A DNA stretch of 46,520 bases from JAAUTS01 sp034440395 (GCA_034440395.1 JAWXBW010000074.1:1-46520), one strand, 5' to 3'. Positions 1 to 9,103 are shown, counted from the stretch's first letter. Notes: generated from the letters alone by a model not told the origin. A program made the numbers and translations.

Positions 1-142
1 AAACAGATCCAAAAAAAGGAGTAATCTTAAACAAAACTGTATTATCAATATTTTTGTTTTTTTGTGGACGTAGATTCACTAATGGCCACCAACCCGAATC
101 CATATCGGTAAGCCAATTCGAAAAATCTTCTATTGGTTTCAT
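1..142 (-). CDS. 5' end of an unidentified protein, cut by the window edge
   Basis: An open frame starts with ATG at 142-140 and runs leftward off the window for 47 codons without a stop. The peptide begins MKPIEDFSNWLTDMDSGWW and is rich in Trp, Asn and Phe. A GGAAAA stretch lies just upstream of the ATG and could be a weak ribosome-binding site. The composition is AT-rich. No family is recognised from the visible part, and the frame could be accidental, though the absence of stops in AT-rich sequence supports a gene. Confidence 0.45.
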   Translation of the reverse strand, partial: MKPIEDFSNWLTDMDSGWWPLVNLRPQKNKNIDNTVLFKITPFFGSV

Positions 143-552
143 TTTTTATTTTCCGAACGTATATTGGACACAGTGTTGTTGATATTGCGATAGAAACTTA
201 GTTGTTTAATGCAATAAACTGTGTGCTTTTGGGGTTATGGTTACTTCAGATAAAAAATATGAAGGTTCGTTCTGAAAGCGGCTTAATTCGCTTTGGGGAA
301 GGCAGGGGGAAAAAGACTCGGATAGAGTTTTTAAGTCGGGGTGGGTGATGAAATTTGGAAGGTTCATGGCTCCGAACCTTTACACTGGAGCAGAAAAATC
401 TAATGTCGAGAGGTTTCCGTAATCGTCCTCTTGCAACGTTGAAAGGGTTCATTCACCTATCATGCTTTTGCAGTGTTGCTGTCATTTCAAAGAACAATCG
501 TCACCTTGACTCCCGCCCAACTTTGTTCTTGTCCTTCTTATCTAGCTGCTTC
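143..552. other. intergenic region left of gcvP, no gene seen
   Basis: About 410 bp separate the partial gene at the left edge from the gcvP stop codon. Short open frames exist on both strands (246-452 minus, and a plus frame running into the gcvP 3' end), but neither has a ribosome-binding site or recognisable sequence. A 7-bp inverted repeat (359-365 with 374-380) could fold. It has no T-run on either side, so it is not called a terminator. Confidence 0.5.
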
Positions 553-3429
553 TTATTTTATATCTTCTGGATTAATGCAGGAGCAGAACAGGTTGCGGTC
601 TCCATAGACGTTGTCCACGCGCCCGACGGGTGGCCAGTATTTATTTAGTCTCACCCAAGCCGCAGGATAGACGGCTTGCTCACGGCTGTAAGCCCGATTC
701 CATGAATCGCTGATAACAAGTTCGGCGGTGTGAGGTGCATTTTTTAAAGGGTTGTCTGTCTTATCAAATTTACCCGCCGCAATGGCTTCAATCTCGCCAT
801 GGATCGAAATCATGGCATCAATAAATCGATCCAGCTCAGGCTTAGACTCGCTCTCGGTCGGCTCTACCATGAGCGTCCCCGCCACAGGCCATGACATGGT
901 GGGCGCATGGAATCCGTAGTCGATCAAGCGTTTGGCCACATCTTCCACTTCGATTCCCGCGCTGGCCTTAAACCCACGCAGATCTAGGATGCACTCATGG
1001 GCGACGCGTCCATTTGAGCCTTTAAATAGAATGGGATAATAGGGTTCAAGTTTTTGCGCCATATAATTGGCATTAAGAATTGCGAGGGCGGTTGCTTGCC
1101 TTAAACCTTCCCCGCCCATCATGGCGATATAGGCCCAAGAAATAGTCAGAATACAACCACTGCCGTAGGGTGCTGCGGAAACGGGGCCGACTTCTTTAGC
1201 GGTGTCGATTGTCTGCAAAGGGTGTTTCGGTAAATACGGTGCTAAATGTTCCGCCACGCCGATAGGTCCCATACCGGGGCCGCCGCCGCCGTGGGGTATG
1301 CAAAATGTTTTATGTAAATTTAAATGGCAGACGTCTGCTCCAATCGCTCCAGGACTGGTGAGGCAGACTTGGGCGTTCATGTTGGCTCCATCCATATAAA
1401 CCTGACCTCCCGCATTATGGGTCATGTCACAAATAGCGCGGATACCCGTTTCAAAAACACCGTGCGTCGAGGGGTAAGTTATCATGCAGGCAGCGAGTTG
1501 GTTCGCATGTTGGTCGATCTTCTGCTTGAGGTCGTTGAGATCGACGTTGCCTTGATCGTCGCAGGAAACGAGGACGACTTTAAAGGCTACCATAACCGCG
1601 CTAGCAAAGTTAGTGCCGTGGGCGGATTGCGGAATCAAACAAACGTCTCGTTGTTTATCGCCACGGGCTTCGTGATATTTTTTAATCGCAAGCAGGCCTG
1701 CGTATTCGCCTTGAGAGCCGGCATTAGGTTGTAAAGACACGGCACTGAAACCCGTGAGCACGGCTAACCATTTTTCTAAGTTAGTGAATAGTTCCGCATA
1801 GCCCGCCCACTGCTCCCGTGGGGCAAAGGGGTGCATTTGAGAAAAGCCAGGCCAAGTCACGGGATACATCTCGGCAGTGGCATTAAGCTTCATGGTGCAG
1901 CTGCCAAGGGCAATCATGGAGTAGGTCAGGGAAATATCCCGATTTTCTAAATATTTCATGTAACGTAACAGCTCCGTTTCGGAGTGGTGCGTATTAAAAA
2001 CAGGATGTGTCAGATAAGTACTAGAACGTAAATGCGTCGGTAAGTGCAAGGCCGCCTGGGCAGGAAGAGCGGCATCACGGCGTCCACTTAAGACAAAAGC
2101 CAAGATAGTTAGGTCGTGTTCCGTCACGGCTTCGTCTAAGGAAATGCCTAGCCGCTCTGAACCTAAAATCCGCAGGTTCACTTTGTGCTCTTGAGCCCGC
2201 AGTAGAACGGCCTGAATCCGCTCAGGTGAAGCCTGCAGCGTGATGGTATCAAAGAACGTAGCTGAGCCTAACACAAAATCTTCGGCTTCGCTGAATTCCG
2301 CTACGCGCGCCGTTTGTTGGTGGATGCGTAAGGCGATGCTCTTGAGTTGTTGCGGGCCGTGGTAAACGGCATACATGGAGGCGACGACGGCGGGTAAAAC
2401 TTGAGCCGTGCAGATGTTGCTCGTGGCCTTATCTCGGCGGATATGTTGCTCACGAGTTTGCAGGCTCAAACGCATGGCAGGCTTGCCCGAAGAATCTTTA
2501 GAAACGCCGATCAAGCGACCGGGCATACGACGTTTATGTTCATCGTGCGAGGCGAAGTAAGCAGCATGAGGCCCGCCAAAACCCATCGGCATACCAAAAC
2601 GTTGGGTGCAACCTACGGCCACGTCTGCTCCAAATTCCGCTGGAGGTGTGAGTAAAAGTAAGCTCATTAAATCAGCCGCTACGACCACGAGAGCCTTGTG
2701 TTCATGGGCTCTAGCGGAAAATGCCTGATAATCATGAATGTGTCCGTAGGTATTAGGATATTGTAAAAGAAATCCAAACACTGGCTGATCAAACGCAAAG
2801 GTCTCGGGATCACCCACCACGACTGACACGCCTAAAGCATGGGCTCGGTTGCTCACCACTTGAATGGTTTGAGGATGACAATCCGCCGCAATAAAAAAGG
2901 CTGCATTCTCCGATTCCCCCTCCCATGCCCCATAACACATGGACATGGCTTCCGCCGCCGCTGTGCCTTCGTCGAGAAGTGAGGCATTAGCAATGGCAAA
3001 GCCTGTTAGGTCGGCCACCATGGTTTGGTAGTTGAGTAAAGCCTCCATGCGGCCTTGGGAGATTTCTGCTTGATACGGTGTGTAAGCGGTGTACCAGCCG
3101 GGGTTTTCTAAAATATTTCTCTGAATCACAGCCGGTAAAATCACGTCGCTATAACCCATCCCTAAATACGAACGGTGAATGGTATTACGATCTGCCATGG
3201 ACTTTAATTGACGCAACGCCTCAAACTCACTCAACGCCTTCAACTCAGTTAGCGGTGTATCTATACGGATGTCAGCGGGGACGACTTGCGAGAGGAAGGT
3301 CTCCATATTATCAAACCCAAGAGCCTGTAGCATTTCTTCGGTCTCGGTGGAACTGGGGCCGATGTGACGATTCTGAAAGCGGTCGGGATGTTGGGTGGAA
3401 AAGGTAGAGGAACTGAGTGTGGTGTGCAT
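553..3429 (-). CDS. gcvP: glycine dehydrogenase (decarboxylating), P-protein
   Basis: P-protein of the glycine cleavage system. It decarboxylates glycine with pyridoxal phosphate and passes the aminomethyl group to lipoylated H-protein. The 958-residue chain has the full fused length of proteobacterial-type GcvP, with N- and C-terminal PLP-fold halves. The family start signature (RHIGPSSTETEEML) lies near residue 20. The PLP-binding lysine is in HLNLHKTFC at about K707 and is followed by a Gly-rich loop (HGGGGPGMGPIG). The gene stands alone: gcvT and gcvH are not in the window. It is divergent from hemC across a 234-bp AT-rich gap, where no glycine riboswitch was recognised. Confidence 0.98.
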   Translation of the reverse strand: MHTTLSSSTFSTQHPDRFQNRHIGPSSTETEEMLQALGFDNMETFLSQVVPADIRIDTPLTELKALSEFEALRQLKSMADRNTIHRSYLGMGYSDVILPAVIQRNILENPGWYTAYTPYQAEISQGRMEALLNYQTMVADLTGFAIANASLLDEGTAAAEAMSMCYGAWEGESENAAFFIAADCHPQTIQVVSNRAHALGVSVVVGDPETFAFDQPVFGFLLQYPNTYGHIHDYQAFSARAHEHKALVVVAADLMSLLLLTPPAEFGADVAVGCTQRFGMPMGFGGPHAAYFASHDEHKRRMPGRLIGVSKDSSGKPAMRLSLQTREQHIRRDKATSNICTAQVLPAVVASMYAVYHGPQQLKSIALRIHQQTARVAEFSEAEDFVLGSATFFDTITLQASPERIQAVLLRAQEHKVNLRILGSERLGISLDEAVTEHDLTILAFVLSGRRDAALPAQAALHLPTHLRSSTYLTHPVFNTHHSETELLRYMKYLENRDISLTYSMIALGSCTMKLNATAEMYPVTWPGFSQMHPFAPREQWAGYAELFTNLEKWLAVLTGFSAVSLQPNAGSQGEYAGLLAIKKYHEARGDKQRDVCLIPQSAHGTNFASAVMVAFKVVLVSCDDQGNVDLNDLKQKIDQHANQLAACMITYPSTHGVFETGIRAICDMTHNAGGQVYMDGANMNAQVCLTSPGAIGADVCHLNLHKTFCIPHGGGGPGMGPIGVAEHLAPYLPKHPLQTIDTAKEVGPVSAAPYGSGCILTISWAYIAMMGGEGLRQATALAILNANYMAQKLEPYYPILFKGSNGRVAHECILDLRGFKASAGIEVEDVAKRLIDYGFHAPTMSWPVAGTLMVEPTESESKPELDRFIDAMISIHGEIEAIAAGKFDKTDNPLKNAPHTAELVISDSWNRAYSREQAVYPAAWVRLNKYWPPVGRVDNVYGDRNLFCSCINPEDIK

Positions 3430-3663
3430 GTCGTTATTAATGGTCTAGAGATACCTTCCACGCATTTCAAAAAAAATCATCTTTTAGATCAAATTAATTT
3501 AAGTAGAGCTTCTATTTGTTGATTATATCTGTATGATTTTGTGTGATTTATAAAGCATCTTATTTATTTAAGCGTAAAAATAAGAAAGTAAGTCATCTCA
3601 GCAAGAATTCAGAATATTAAGTTATTTCTTTGCAGGCCTTCTTGAGCTGCTTACGTTGGTTAG
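3430..3663. promoter_or_regulatory. AT-rich divergent gap between gcvP and hemC
   Basis: The 234-bp gap must hold the start signals for both gcvP (minus) and hemC (plus). The stretch around 3500-3580 is strongly AT-rich. A TATGAT hexamer near 3531 is a possible -10 element for hemC, but its matching -35 is poor. No riboswitch fold or clear operator was recognised. The regulatory role is inferred from position alone. Confidence 0.3.
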
Positions 3664-4563
3664 ATGTCAGAGTTTGCTTCAGTAAAAATAGGCACACGCG
3701 GTAGCCCACTAGCCCTTGCTCAGAGCAGTATGATTCGTCAGCAACTTGCCTTAGCTTGGCCTTCTCACCACTTCGAACTCATCACCATCAAAACTACAGG
3801 CGACTCCCTCCAAGAAACCCTTGTCAAACCTGCCGAAAGCACGAAAGCCATCTTCACGAAAGAAATTGAAGAAGCTCTGCTCGAAAAAAAGATCGACCTA
3901 GCTATCCACAGTGCCAAGGATCTAGCTGCCCACATGCCTGAGGGTTTGCATCTGGCCTCCGTCCCCTTGCGGGCGTCACCCTGCGACGTGCTTGTTCTTA
4001 AGCCGGGTATTTCTCCACTAGAAGCTCAACAAGGCCTGATTCTAAGCGGCTCCGCACGGCGTCAGCGTCAGTGGCTCGATCTTCATCCGCAGGCTCAAGT
4101 CGAACCTGTTCGCGGCAACATCGACACGCGCTTAAAAAAATTACTCTTGCACCCTCGTGCTTGTGGCCTACTCCTCGCAGCCGCCGGCCTAGAGCGCCTC
4201 CAGCCTGATTTGCTCGGCTGTAGCCTGCATCCCTTACCCCCGCATGAATTCATCCCTGCTCCCGGCCAAGGCACGCTCGCCCTCCAATCCCGCTGCGACG
4301 ATCCCGCAACAAGCCAGCTCTTACTCGCCCTGCACGATCCTATCAGTGCTTTTACCCTTACGGCAGAGCGATCTTTCCTCACTGCCATGAATGCTGGATG
4401 CAGCGTGCCTCTCGGTGCCTACGCATGGCTGGAAAAAGGACAGCTTCACCTCGAAGCCATCTTCTATCCATCGGGTAACATCCCTGCCCTGCGCCACCGC
4501 ATTTTAGGCGACACTTCCCAAGCCGAATTGTTAGGAAAAAAATTAGCTGAGCGTTTTCTATGA
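3664..4563 (+). CDS. hemC: porphobilinogen deaminase (hydroxymethylbilane synthase)
   Basis: Condenses four porphobilinogen units into hydroxymethylbilane, the linear tetrapyrrole used by the next gene. At 299 residues it has the usual family length. The N-terminal KIGTRGSPLALAQ motif, the catalytic aspartate in IHSAKDL, the Arg pair in SGSARRQRQW and C246 in NAGCSVPLG (attachment site of the dipyrromethane cofactor) are all present. The stop codon overlaps the start of the downstream cobA-hemD fusion in an ATGA arrangement. The two genes are therefore probably translationally coupled, which fits consecutive pathway steps. Confidence 0.98.
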   Translation: MSEFASVKIGTRGSPLALAQSSMIRQQLALAWPSHHFELITIKTTGDSLQETLVKPAESTKAIFTKEIEEALLEKKIDLAIHSAKDLAAHMPEGLHLASVPLRASPCDVLVLKPGISPLEAQQGLILSGSARRQRQWLDLHPQAQVEPVRGNIDTRLKKLLLHPRACGLLLAAAGLERLQPDLLGCSLHPLPPHEFIPAPGQGTLALQSRCDDPATSQLLLALHDPISAFTLTAERSFLTAMNAGCSVPLGAYAWLEKGQLHLEAIFYPSGNIPALRHRILGDTSQAELLGKKLAERFL

Positions 4564-6032
4564 GCTCACACGGCGTTTGTTATTTAATCGGCGGCGGCCC
4601 GGGCGACTTAGGCCTCGTGACCTTACGAGCCAAGGAACTCCTGCAACAAGCCGATGTGATCGTTTACGACAGCCTCATCAACGATCATCTCTTAGATTGG
4701 GCACCGCCCCAGGCCGAAAAAATCTACGCTGGTAAACGTGCCAATAAACACGTCATGAAACAAGCCGACATCAACGCCATGCTCGTAGAAAAATGTCGGA
4801 ATAATAAAATCGTGGTGCGCCTCAAAGGTGGCGATCCCTTCATCTTCGGACGCGGCGGAGAAGAGGCGGAAGCTCTCGTCCATGCTGGCCTCCCCTACGA
4901 GGTCGTGCCTGGCGTCACCTCAGGCATCGCTGCACCCGCCTACGCTGGCATTCCCCTCACCCACCGCGAACACTCCACCAGTGTCACCTTCGTCACAGGC
5001 CATGAATGCCCGAAGGAAAGTGGCGAAACCGATTGGGCTAAACTAGCGGCCCTGGGCGGCACTCTTGTCATTTACATGGGCGTAAAAAATTTACCTAACA
5101 TCGCCGCAAAACTCATCGAGCACGGCATGAGCCCCACACTGCCAGCCGCCTTCATTCAGTGGGGTTGTGATTACCGTCAACGCAGTCTCAACGCCACCCT
5201 CGCCTCCCTCCCCGCTGCTGTCCAAGCCGCTGGCTTGACCGCCCCCGCCATCATCGTTGTCGGTCACGTAGCCGCTCTCCATGAACAGATGCCTTGGTTC
5301 TCCCAACGACCTTTGCATGGTAAAAAAATTCTCATCACCCGCACCCGCGAACAAAACAGCCGCCTGCGCCAACTCCTAGAAAATCAGGGTGCTCACGTTG
5401 TAGAAATGCCCCTCATCCAAATCTCTCCCATTCCACAATTTGAAATTTTAAAACAGAAGTTTCCCGCATGGATCGTTTTCACCAGTCCCAATGCCGTCCG
5501 TATTTTCTTGCAACAACTCATGCAGCACAGCGATCTACGTGCGTTTGCGGATTCTAAAATTGCCACCATCGGCCAAGCCACCACGGATGAATGCGCCCTC
5601 TGGCACCTTAAGCCAGATTTCTCTCCCTCCCTTGCGAATGCTGATACCCTCGTGCATGAATGGCCCCAAGAAGCCTACGCTCAACCTGTCCTCTTTCCTT
5701 GCTCCGCCTTGGCTGACGACACCATCGAAAAGGGATTAAAAGAAAAAGGTTGCGAGGTGCAGCGTCTAGAAATTTACCAAACAACCCCAGATCCCAGCGC
5801 CCAAGAAATCTGGCATCAACATCAAAACGCAGATTGGATTTTATTCTGCAGTTCCTCCGCCGTAGATTCCTTTAACCAACTCCATTTAGGTTCCTTACCC
5901 GCTGCCATGCAAACTGCCAGCATTGGAACTAAAACATCGGACGCCCTCAAAAGAAGAAATCTCCCCGTCCATCGTGAAGCCGCCCATGCCACGCTAGAAT
6001 CTCTCGTGTCCAGCCTCAGTGCAAAGAGTTAG
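4560..6032 (+). CDS. hemD: uroporphyrinogen-III C-methyltransferase / uroporphyrinogen-III synthase fusion
   Basis: A 490-residue bifunctional protein. Residues 1 to about 245 are a CobA-type SAM methyltransferase, with the GGGPGD loop near residue 12, VRLKGGDPFIFGRGGEE and the VPGVTSG motif. It methylates uroporphyrinogen III toward precorrin-2 (siroheme or cobalamin branch). Residues from about 253 are a HemD domain beginning GKKILITRTREQ, which cyclises hydroxymethylbilane to uroporphyrinogen III. The HemD half is divergent, as is normal for this family. It overlaps hemC by 4 bp. The fusion order is the one known from Firmicutes and several PVC bacteria. No precorrin-2 dehydrogenase domain is attached. 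Confidence 0.95.
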   Translation: MSSHGVCYLIGGGPGDLGLVTLRAKELLQQADVIVYDSLINDHLLDWAPPQAEKIYAGKRANKHVMKQADINAMLVEKCRNNKIVVRLKGGDPFIFGRGGEEAEALVHAGLPYEVVPGVTSGIAAPAYAGIPLTHREHSTSVTFVTGHECPKESGETDWAKLAALGGTLVIYMGVKNLPNIAAKLIEHGMSPTLPAAFIQWGCDYRQRSLNATLASLPAAVQAAGLTAPAIIVVGHVAALHEQMPWFSQRPLHGKKILITRTREQNSRLRQLLENQGAHVVEMPLIQISPIPQFEILKQKFPAWIVFTSPNAVRIFLQQLMQHSDLRAFADSKIATIGQATTDECALWHLKPDFSPSLANADTLVHEWPQEAYAQPVLFPCSALADDTIEKGLKEKGCEVQRLEIYQTTPDPSAQEIWHQHQNADWILFCSSSAVDSFNQLHLGSLPAAMQTASIGTKTSDALKRRNLPVHREAAHATLESLVSSLSAKS

Positions 6033-6104
6033 ACCTAAGACAATTCCACCCGACACGATCCGCATCAGCGAAATATTCTAGCTAAGCCCAAGAGTCCGCA
6101 ATGT

Positions 6105-7208
6105 TCACTGACGATCATCCTCCCTTTGGAGGGTGGTATCGATGCCTTTCAGAGATCCGCGCATCCCAACCCCCGCTTTGGGTGCGGCAAACTCCTTTGA
6201 CCAATGCGCTAAAGCCTCCACAAATAATGGATGAGTATTTAAACAAGGCACCAAAGTAAACGATTCCCCACCGTGTTCTAAAAACTCATGTTTCCCTTCC
6301 ATCCCAATTTCTTCCAAGGTCTCTAAACAATCACTGACAAAGGCCGGACAAAGCACCACCAGATGCTTAACCCCACTCTTCGCTAAACGTACCAACTCCT
6401 CATCCGTATAAGGCTCACACCAAACTTCCTTACCAAAACGAGATTGGAACGAGGAAGAAAATTTCCCCTCCGGCATGCCCAGACGCGCTGCCATCATTTT
6501 CGTCGTCTCCACCGATTGGTGCCGATAACACACGTCATGCACCGCCGAAGGCACTTCACAACAATTCTCACGAATCGCACAATGCGCCTTCGTGCAGTCC
6601 CCTTTTTTTAAGTGTCTCTCAGGAACACCATGATAACTAAACAAAACGTGGTCGTATGGTTTCTCCAGATGCGGCCTTATAGATTCCTCTAAGGCCTTCA
6701 CATAGAGCGGATCCTTATAAAAGGGCGGTAGCACCGTGAGCGTCACAGGCCACTTCATTTTATCTAACTCCTCCCGAACCTTGACTACGACAGACTCGTA
6801 AGACGACATGGCGTAATGCGGATAGAGCGGAATCAATAACACGTCATCAATTTTCCCTTCCTGCTCATGCCGAATTAACTCCAGCGTAGCCCGGGTCGAA
6901 GGCTCACTGTATCGCATGCCTAGGTACACGGGCAGCTCGATCAATTTAGCTAAAGCTTTCTGCAAACCCTTACTTGTCGCTAACAAAGGTGAACCCTCTT
7001 CCAGCCACACCCTCTTATAAGCCGCAGCCGTTTTATACGGTCGAAACGGCAAGACAAATAATCCTACAATCAAACGACGCAGTATCCACGGATAATCAAT
7101 CACGCGGCTATCCATGAGAAATTCATTGAGATAACGGCGCACATCCCAGATGGAAGTGGAAACGGGAGAACCTAGATTAATTAACAACACAGCACGGCGT
7201 AATGACAT
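6105..7208 (-). CDS. hemH: ferrochelatase with internal cysteine cluster
   Basis: Inserts ferrous iron into the porphyrin at the end of heme synthesis. The 367-residue protein has the N-terminal LLINLGSP motif, the metal-handling histidine H193 in FSYHGVPERH and the conserved acidic FVSDCLETLEEI segment. Just after H193 there is a short segment with Cys at 205, 210, 216, 217 and 227 (GDCTKAHC, ENCCEV, HDVCYRHQ). From memory, a class of bacterial ferrochelatases binds a [2Fe-2S] cluster through such an internal Cys segment, so a cluster is plausible here but unproven. The gene converges on hemD and diverges from hemF. Confidence 0.97.
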   Translation of the reverse strand: MSLRRAVLLINLGSPVSTSIWDVRRYLNEFLMDSRVIDYPWILRRLIVGLFVLPFRPYKTAAAYKRVWLEEGSPLLATSKGLQKALAKLIELPVYLGMRYSEPSTRATLELIRHEQEGKIDDVLLIPLYPHYAMSSYESVVVKVREELDKMKWPVTLTVLPPFYKDPLYVKALEESIRPHLEKPYDHVLFSYHGVPERHLKKGDCTKAHCAIRENCCEVPSAVHDVCYRHQSVETTKMMAARLGMPEGKFSSSFQSRFGKEVWCEPYTDEELVRLAKSGVKHLVVLCPAFVSDCLETLEEIGMEGKHEFLEHGGESFTLVPCLNTHPLFVEALAHWSKEFAAPKAGVGMRGSLKGIDTTLQREDDRQ

Positions 7209-7271
7209 ACTCTAATCTAAAACCGAACCTCTTCATTGCAAGCCAACTCCGCTTTGTTTACGTTTAACCTT

Positions 7272-8204
7272 ATGGAAAGCTCTCCCCCAGATCGCCTAGC
7301 CGTTTTAGCTTATTTGCAAGATCTACAACAACGCATCTGCACCGCCCTTGAGGTAGTTGATGGTCGGGCCCGTTTTTCTTCCGAGACGTGGCAGAGAGAA
7401 GATGGCGGCGGCGGCACCTCTAAAATTCTCAGTCACGGAAAGCTTTTTGAAAAAGCTGGCGTCGGCTTCTCGCACGTCATGGGCACGGGTCTGCCCGCCT
7501 CCGCCACCACTGAACGACCAGAACTCGCTGGCAGCTCCTTTGAAGCCATGGGCGTCTCCCTTGTTTTTCATCCTCTCAATCCCCACGTGCCCACCACCCA
7601 CATGAACGTACGCTTTTTTATCGCTACGAAGGAAGGTTGTGAACCCATCTGGTGGTTTGGCGGAGGATTCGACCTCACTCCCTTCTATCCCTATGAAGAA
7701 GATGTGCTCCATTGGCATCGCACGGCTCAATCTGCCTGCGCCCCCTTCGGTTCAGAAATCTACCCTGAACTTAAAGCTTGGTGCGATCGTTACTTCTATT
7801 TAAAACATCGCCAAGAAACCCGTGGAGTTGGCGGACTTTTTTTCGACGACCTCAACCGCTGGCCATTTCCACTAAGTTTTGACCTCATGAAAAGCGTGGG
7901 AGATCATTTTCTTCCTGCCTACCTGCCTCTGGTGGAAAAGCGGAAAGATACAGCCTATGGTCAGCACGAGCGAGACTTCCAGCTCTACCGTCGCGGCCGT
8001 TATGTGGAATTTAATTTAGTCTATGACCGTGGCACCCTCTTCGGCCTCCAATCAGGCGGCAGAACCGAATCCATCCTCATGTCCCTCCCTCCTCTTGTCT
8101 CTTGGGTCTATGACTGGAAACCCCAACCCGGCTCCGCTGAAGCTTCCCTCTACGACCGTTACCTCAAGCCCCAAAATTGGCTTGCGCTCATAGATGATAA
8201 ATAA
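7272..8204 (+). CDS. hemF: oxygen-dependent coproporphyrinogen III oxidase
   Basis: Oxidatively decarboxylates coproporphyrinogen III to protoporphyrinogen IX using O2, which indicates aerobic heme synthesis. The ATG at 7272 gives 310 residues. The frame could extend to a TTG at 7236, but the ATG matches the usual N-terminus (DRLAVLAYLQDLQQ aligns with the first helix of known HemF) and leaves 63 bp for the divergent hemH start. Family signatures include EDGGGGTSKIL, the HMNVRFF strand, WWFGGGFDLTPFYP, GVGGLFFDD and the C-terminal YDRGTLFGLQSGGR segment. A hairpin terminator follows at 8351-8386. Confidence 0.96.
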   Translation: MESSPPDRLAVLAYLQDLQQRICTALEVVDGRARFSSETWQREDGGGGTSKILSHGKLFEKAGVGFSHVMGTGLPASATTERPELAGSSFEAMGVSLVFHPLNPHVPTTHMNVRFFIATKEGCEPIWWFGGGFDLTPFYPYEEDVLHWHRTAQSACAPFGSEIYPELKAWCDRYFYLKHRQETRGVGGLFFDDLNRWPFPLSFDLMKSVGDHFLPAYLPLVEKRKDTAYGQHERDFQLYRRGRYVEFNLVYDRGTLFGLQSGGRTESILMSLPPLVSWVYDWKPQPGSAEASLYDRYLKPQNWLALIDDK

Positions 8205-8215
8205 ATTTTATGCGT

Positions 8216-8400
8216 TTAAGAGCTAAACAGCAAAGGCGTGAAGCCTGCCTCCTCTAAGCCAAGCGAAAGGCCGCCGCAACCAGCAAATAAATCTACACAG
8301 TGCAGCTTACGTAGTGCGCCTTCTGTTCCTGACTGAGATGGGATCGTTTTACTGCAAAACTCCTGATTTTTTGCGGTGTTTTTTTGCTACGGTAGTTCAT
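8216..8400 (-). pseudogene. decayed N-terminus of a C5-cytosine DNA methyltransferase
   Basis: On the minus strand a frame opens with ATG at 8400-8398 (MNYRSKKTPQKIRSFAV). It appears to shift frame after about 28 codons and continues as LRKLHCVDLFAGCGGLSLGL before stopping at 8216-8218. DLFAGCGGLSLGLEEAGF is motif I, the SAM-binding loop of C5-cytosine methyltransferases. Nothing downstream of motif I survives: the Pro-Cys catalytic motif and the target-recognition domain are absent, and hemF follows at once. The call rests on this one motif. The frameshift join is an inference, and accidental resemblance is unlikely but possible. Confidence 0.55.
8351..8386 (+). terminator. hemF intrinsic terminator
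   Basis: The arm 8351-8359 (actgcaaaa) pairs with 8369-8377 (ttttgcggt), including one G-U pair, around a 9-nt loop. It is followed by GTTTTTTTG. It lies 147 bp after the hemF stop and inside the methyltransferase relic on the other strand. The stem is AU-rich, so strength is uncertain. Confidence 0.55.
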
Positions 8401-8550
8401 TAGCTAAGTCTCGAACGGACTTTAAGCCTGCATAGTTGCGTGGTCAAACTGTTTCGAGCCACACAATTTAATAGGCATTCTTGATCGAAAAAGACAAACA
8501 AGGAGGCTGAGAAAAATATATGCTAGACCAATAATCTAATGATAAACGCA
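8401..8550. other. gap between methyltransferase relic and rplQ terminator
   Basis: No gene is recognised here. A strong AAGGAGG at 8499-8505 precedes an ATG at 8520, but that frame stops after four codons (MLDQ). It could be a chance Shine-Dalgarno match or a remnant of a lost gene start. Confidence 0.4.
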
Positions 8551-8582
8551 AAAAAGGCATCGAAATGAATCGATGCCTTTTT
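8551..8582 (-). terminator. intrinsic terminator closing the ribosomal operon
   Basis: A perfect 12-bp inverted repeat (8551-8562 with 8571-8582) carries A5 on one side and T5 on the other around an 8-nt loop, about 20 bp beyond the rplQ stop. The symmetric A and T tracts mean it could also stop plus-strand transcription arriving from hemF. Confidence 0.9.
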
Positions 8583-8602
8583 CATCAACCTCTTTGGTTG
8601 AG

Positions 8603-9103
8603 TTACTCTTTAGCTTCAGCTACCTTTTTTTCTTTTTTAGGTGCCGCTTTAGCTTTTTTCACTTTAGCGTCTGCCTTAACTTCAGCCTTAACTTCAGCCT
8701 TAGCATCTGTGGCCTCAACTACGGCTGGCTCATCTGAAGGGATAAGGAAATCTACCCACTCAATCAAGGCCATGCTGGCAGCATCACTGCGACGAGGACC
8801 TGTCTTGAGAATACGAGTATATCCACCAGAACGATCTTTAAAGCGAGGTGCGATTTCACCGAAAAGCTTTTTTACCACATCTTCGTTTCCGAGTAAACGG
8901 GCTAGGGCTAGACGACGTTGATGGAGTCCACCTTTTTTGCCTAAGGTAACGAGTTTTTCAACAATAGGACGCAAGGCTTTCGCTTTAGGTAAGGTCGTCT
9001 TAATTCTGTTGTGCAGAATTAGGCTGCCAGCCATGTTCGCGAGCATGGCGTCGCGGTGTTGGGACTTACGTCCGAGTTTTACAGTTTTTGTGCGATGTCT
9101 CAT
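8603..9103 (-). CDS. rplQ: 50S ribosomal protein L17
   Basis: L17 sits at the base of the large subunit near the exit tunnel. The core (residues 1 to about 119, starting MRHRTKTVKLGR) is followed by a roughly 45-residue tail rich in Lys, Ala, Glu and Val that is absent from typical L17 proteins (about 120 residues). The ATG directly abuts the rpoA stop, with no spacer. It is the last gene of the operon, before the terminator at 8551-8582. Confidence 0.98.
   Translation of the reverse strand: MRHRTKTVKLGRKSQHRDAMLANMAGSLILHNRIKTTLPKAKALRPIVEKLVTLGKKGGLHQRRLALARLLGNEDVVKKLFGEIAPRFKDRSGGYTRILKTGPRRSDAASMALIEWVDFLIPSDEPAVVEATDAKAEVKAEVKADAKVKKAKAAPKKEKKVAEAKE

Noticed and set aside
246..452. 68-residue minus-strand ORF in the left gap
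   Set aside because: No start signal or family resemblance; its composition fits a chance frame.
355..648. 97-residue plus-strand ORF left of gcvP
   Set aside because: It runs over the gcvP 3' end in antisense, has no ribosome-binding site and no recognisable sequence.
3430..3663. glycine riboswitch upstream of gcvP
   Set aside because: The gap is AT-rich and shows none of the paired GC-rich stems expected; no conserved core was recognised.
7236..7271. TTG-started extension of hemF
   Set aside because: The added 12 residues do not align with HemF N-termini and would leave only 27 bp to the divergent hemH.
8520..8534. strong Shine-Dalgarno with a four-codon ORF
   Set aside because: MLDQ followed by a stop is too short to support a gene; could be a leader or chance.
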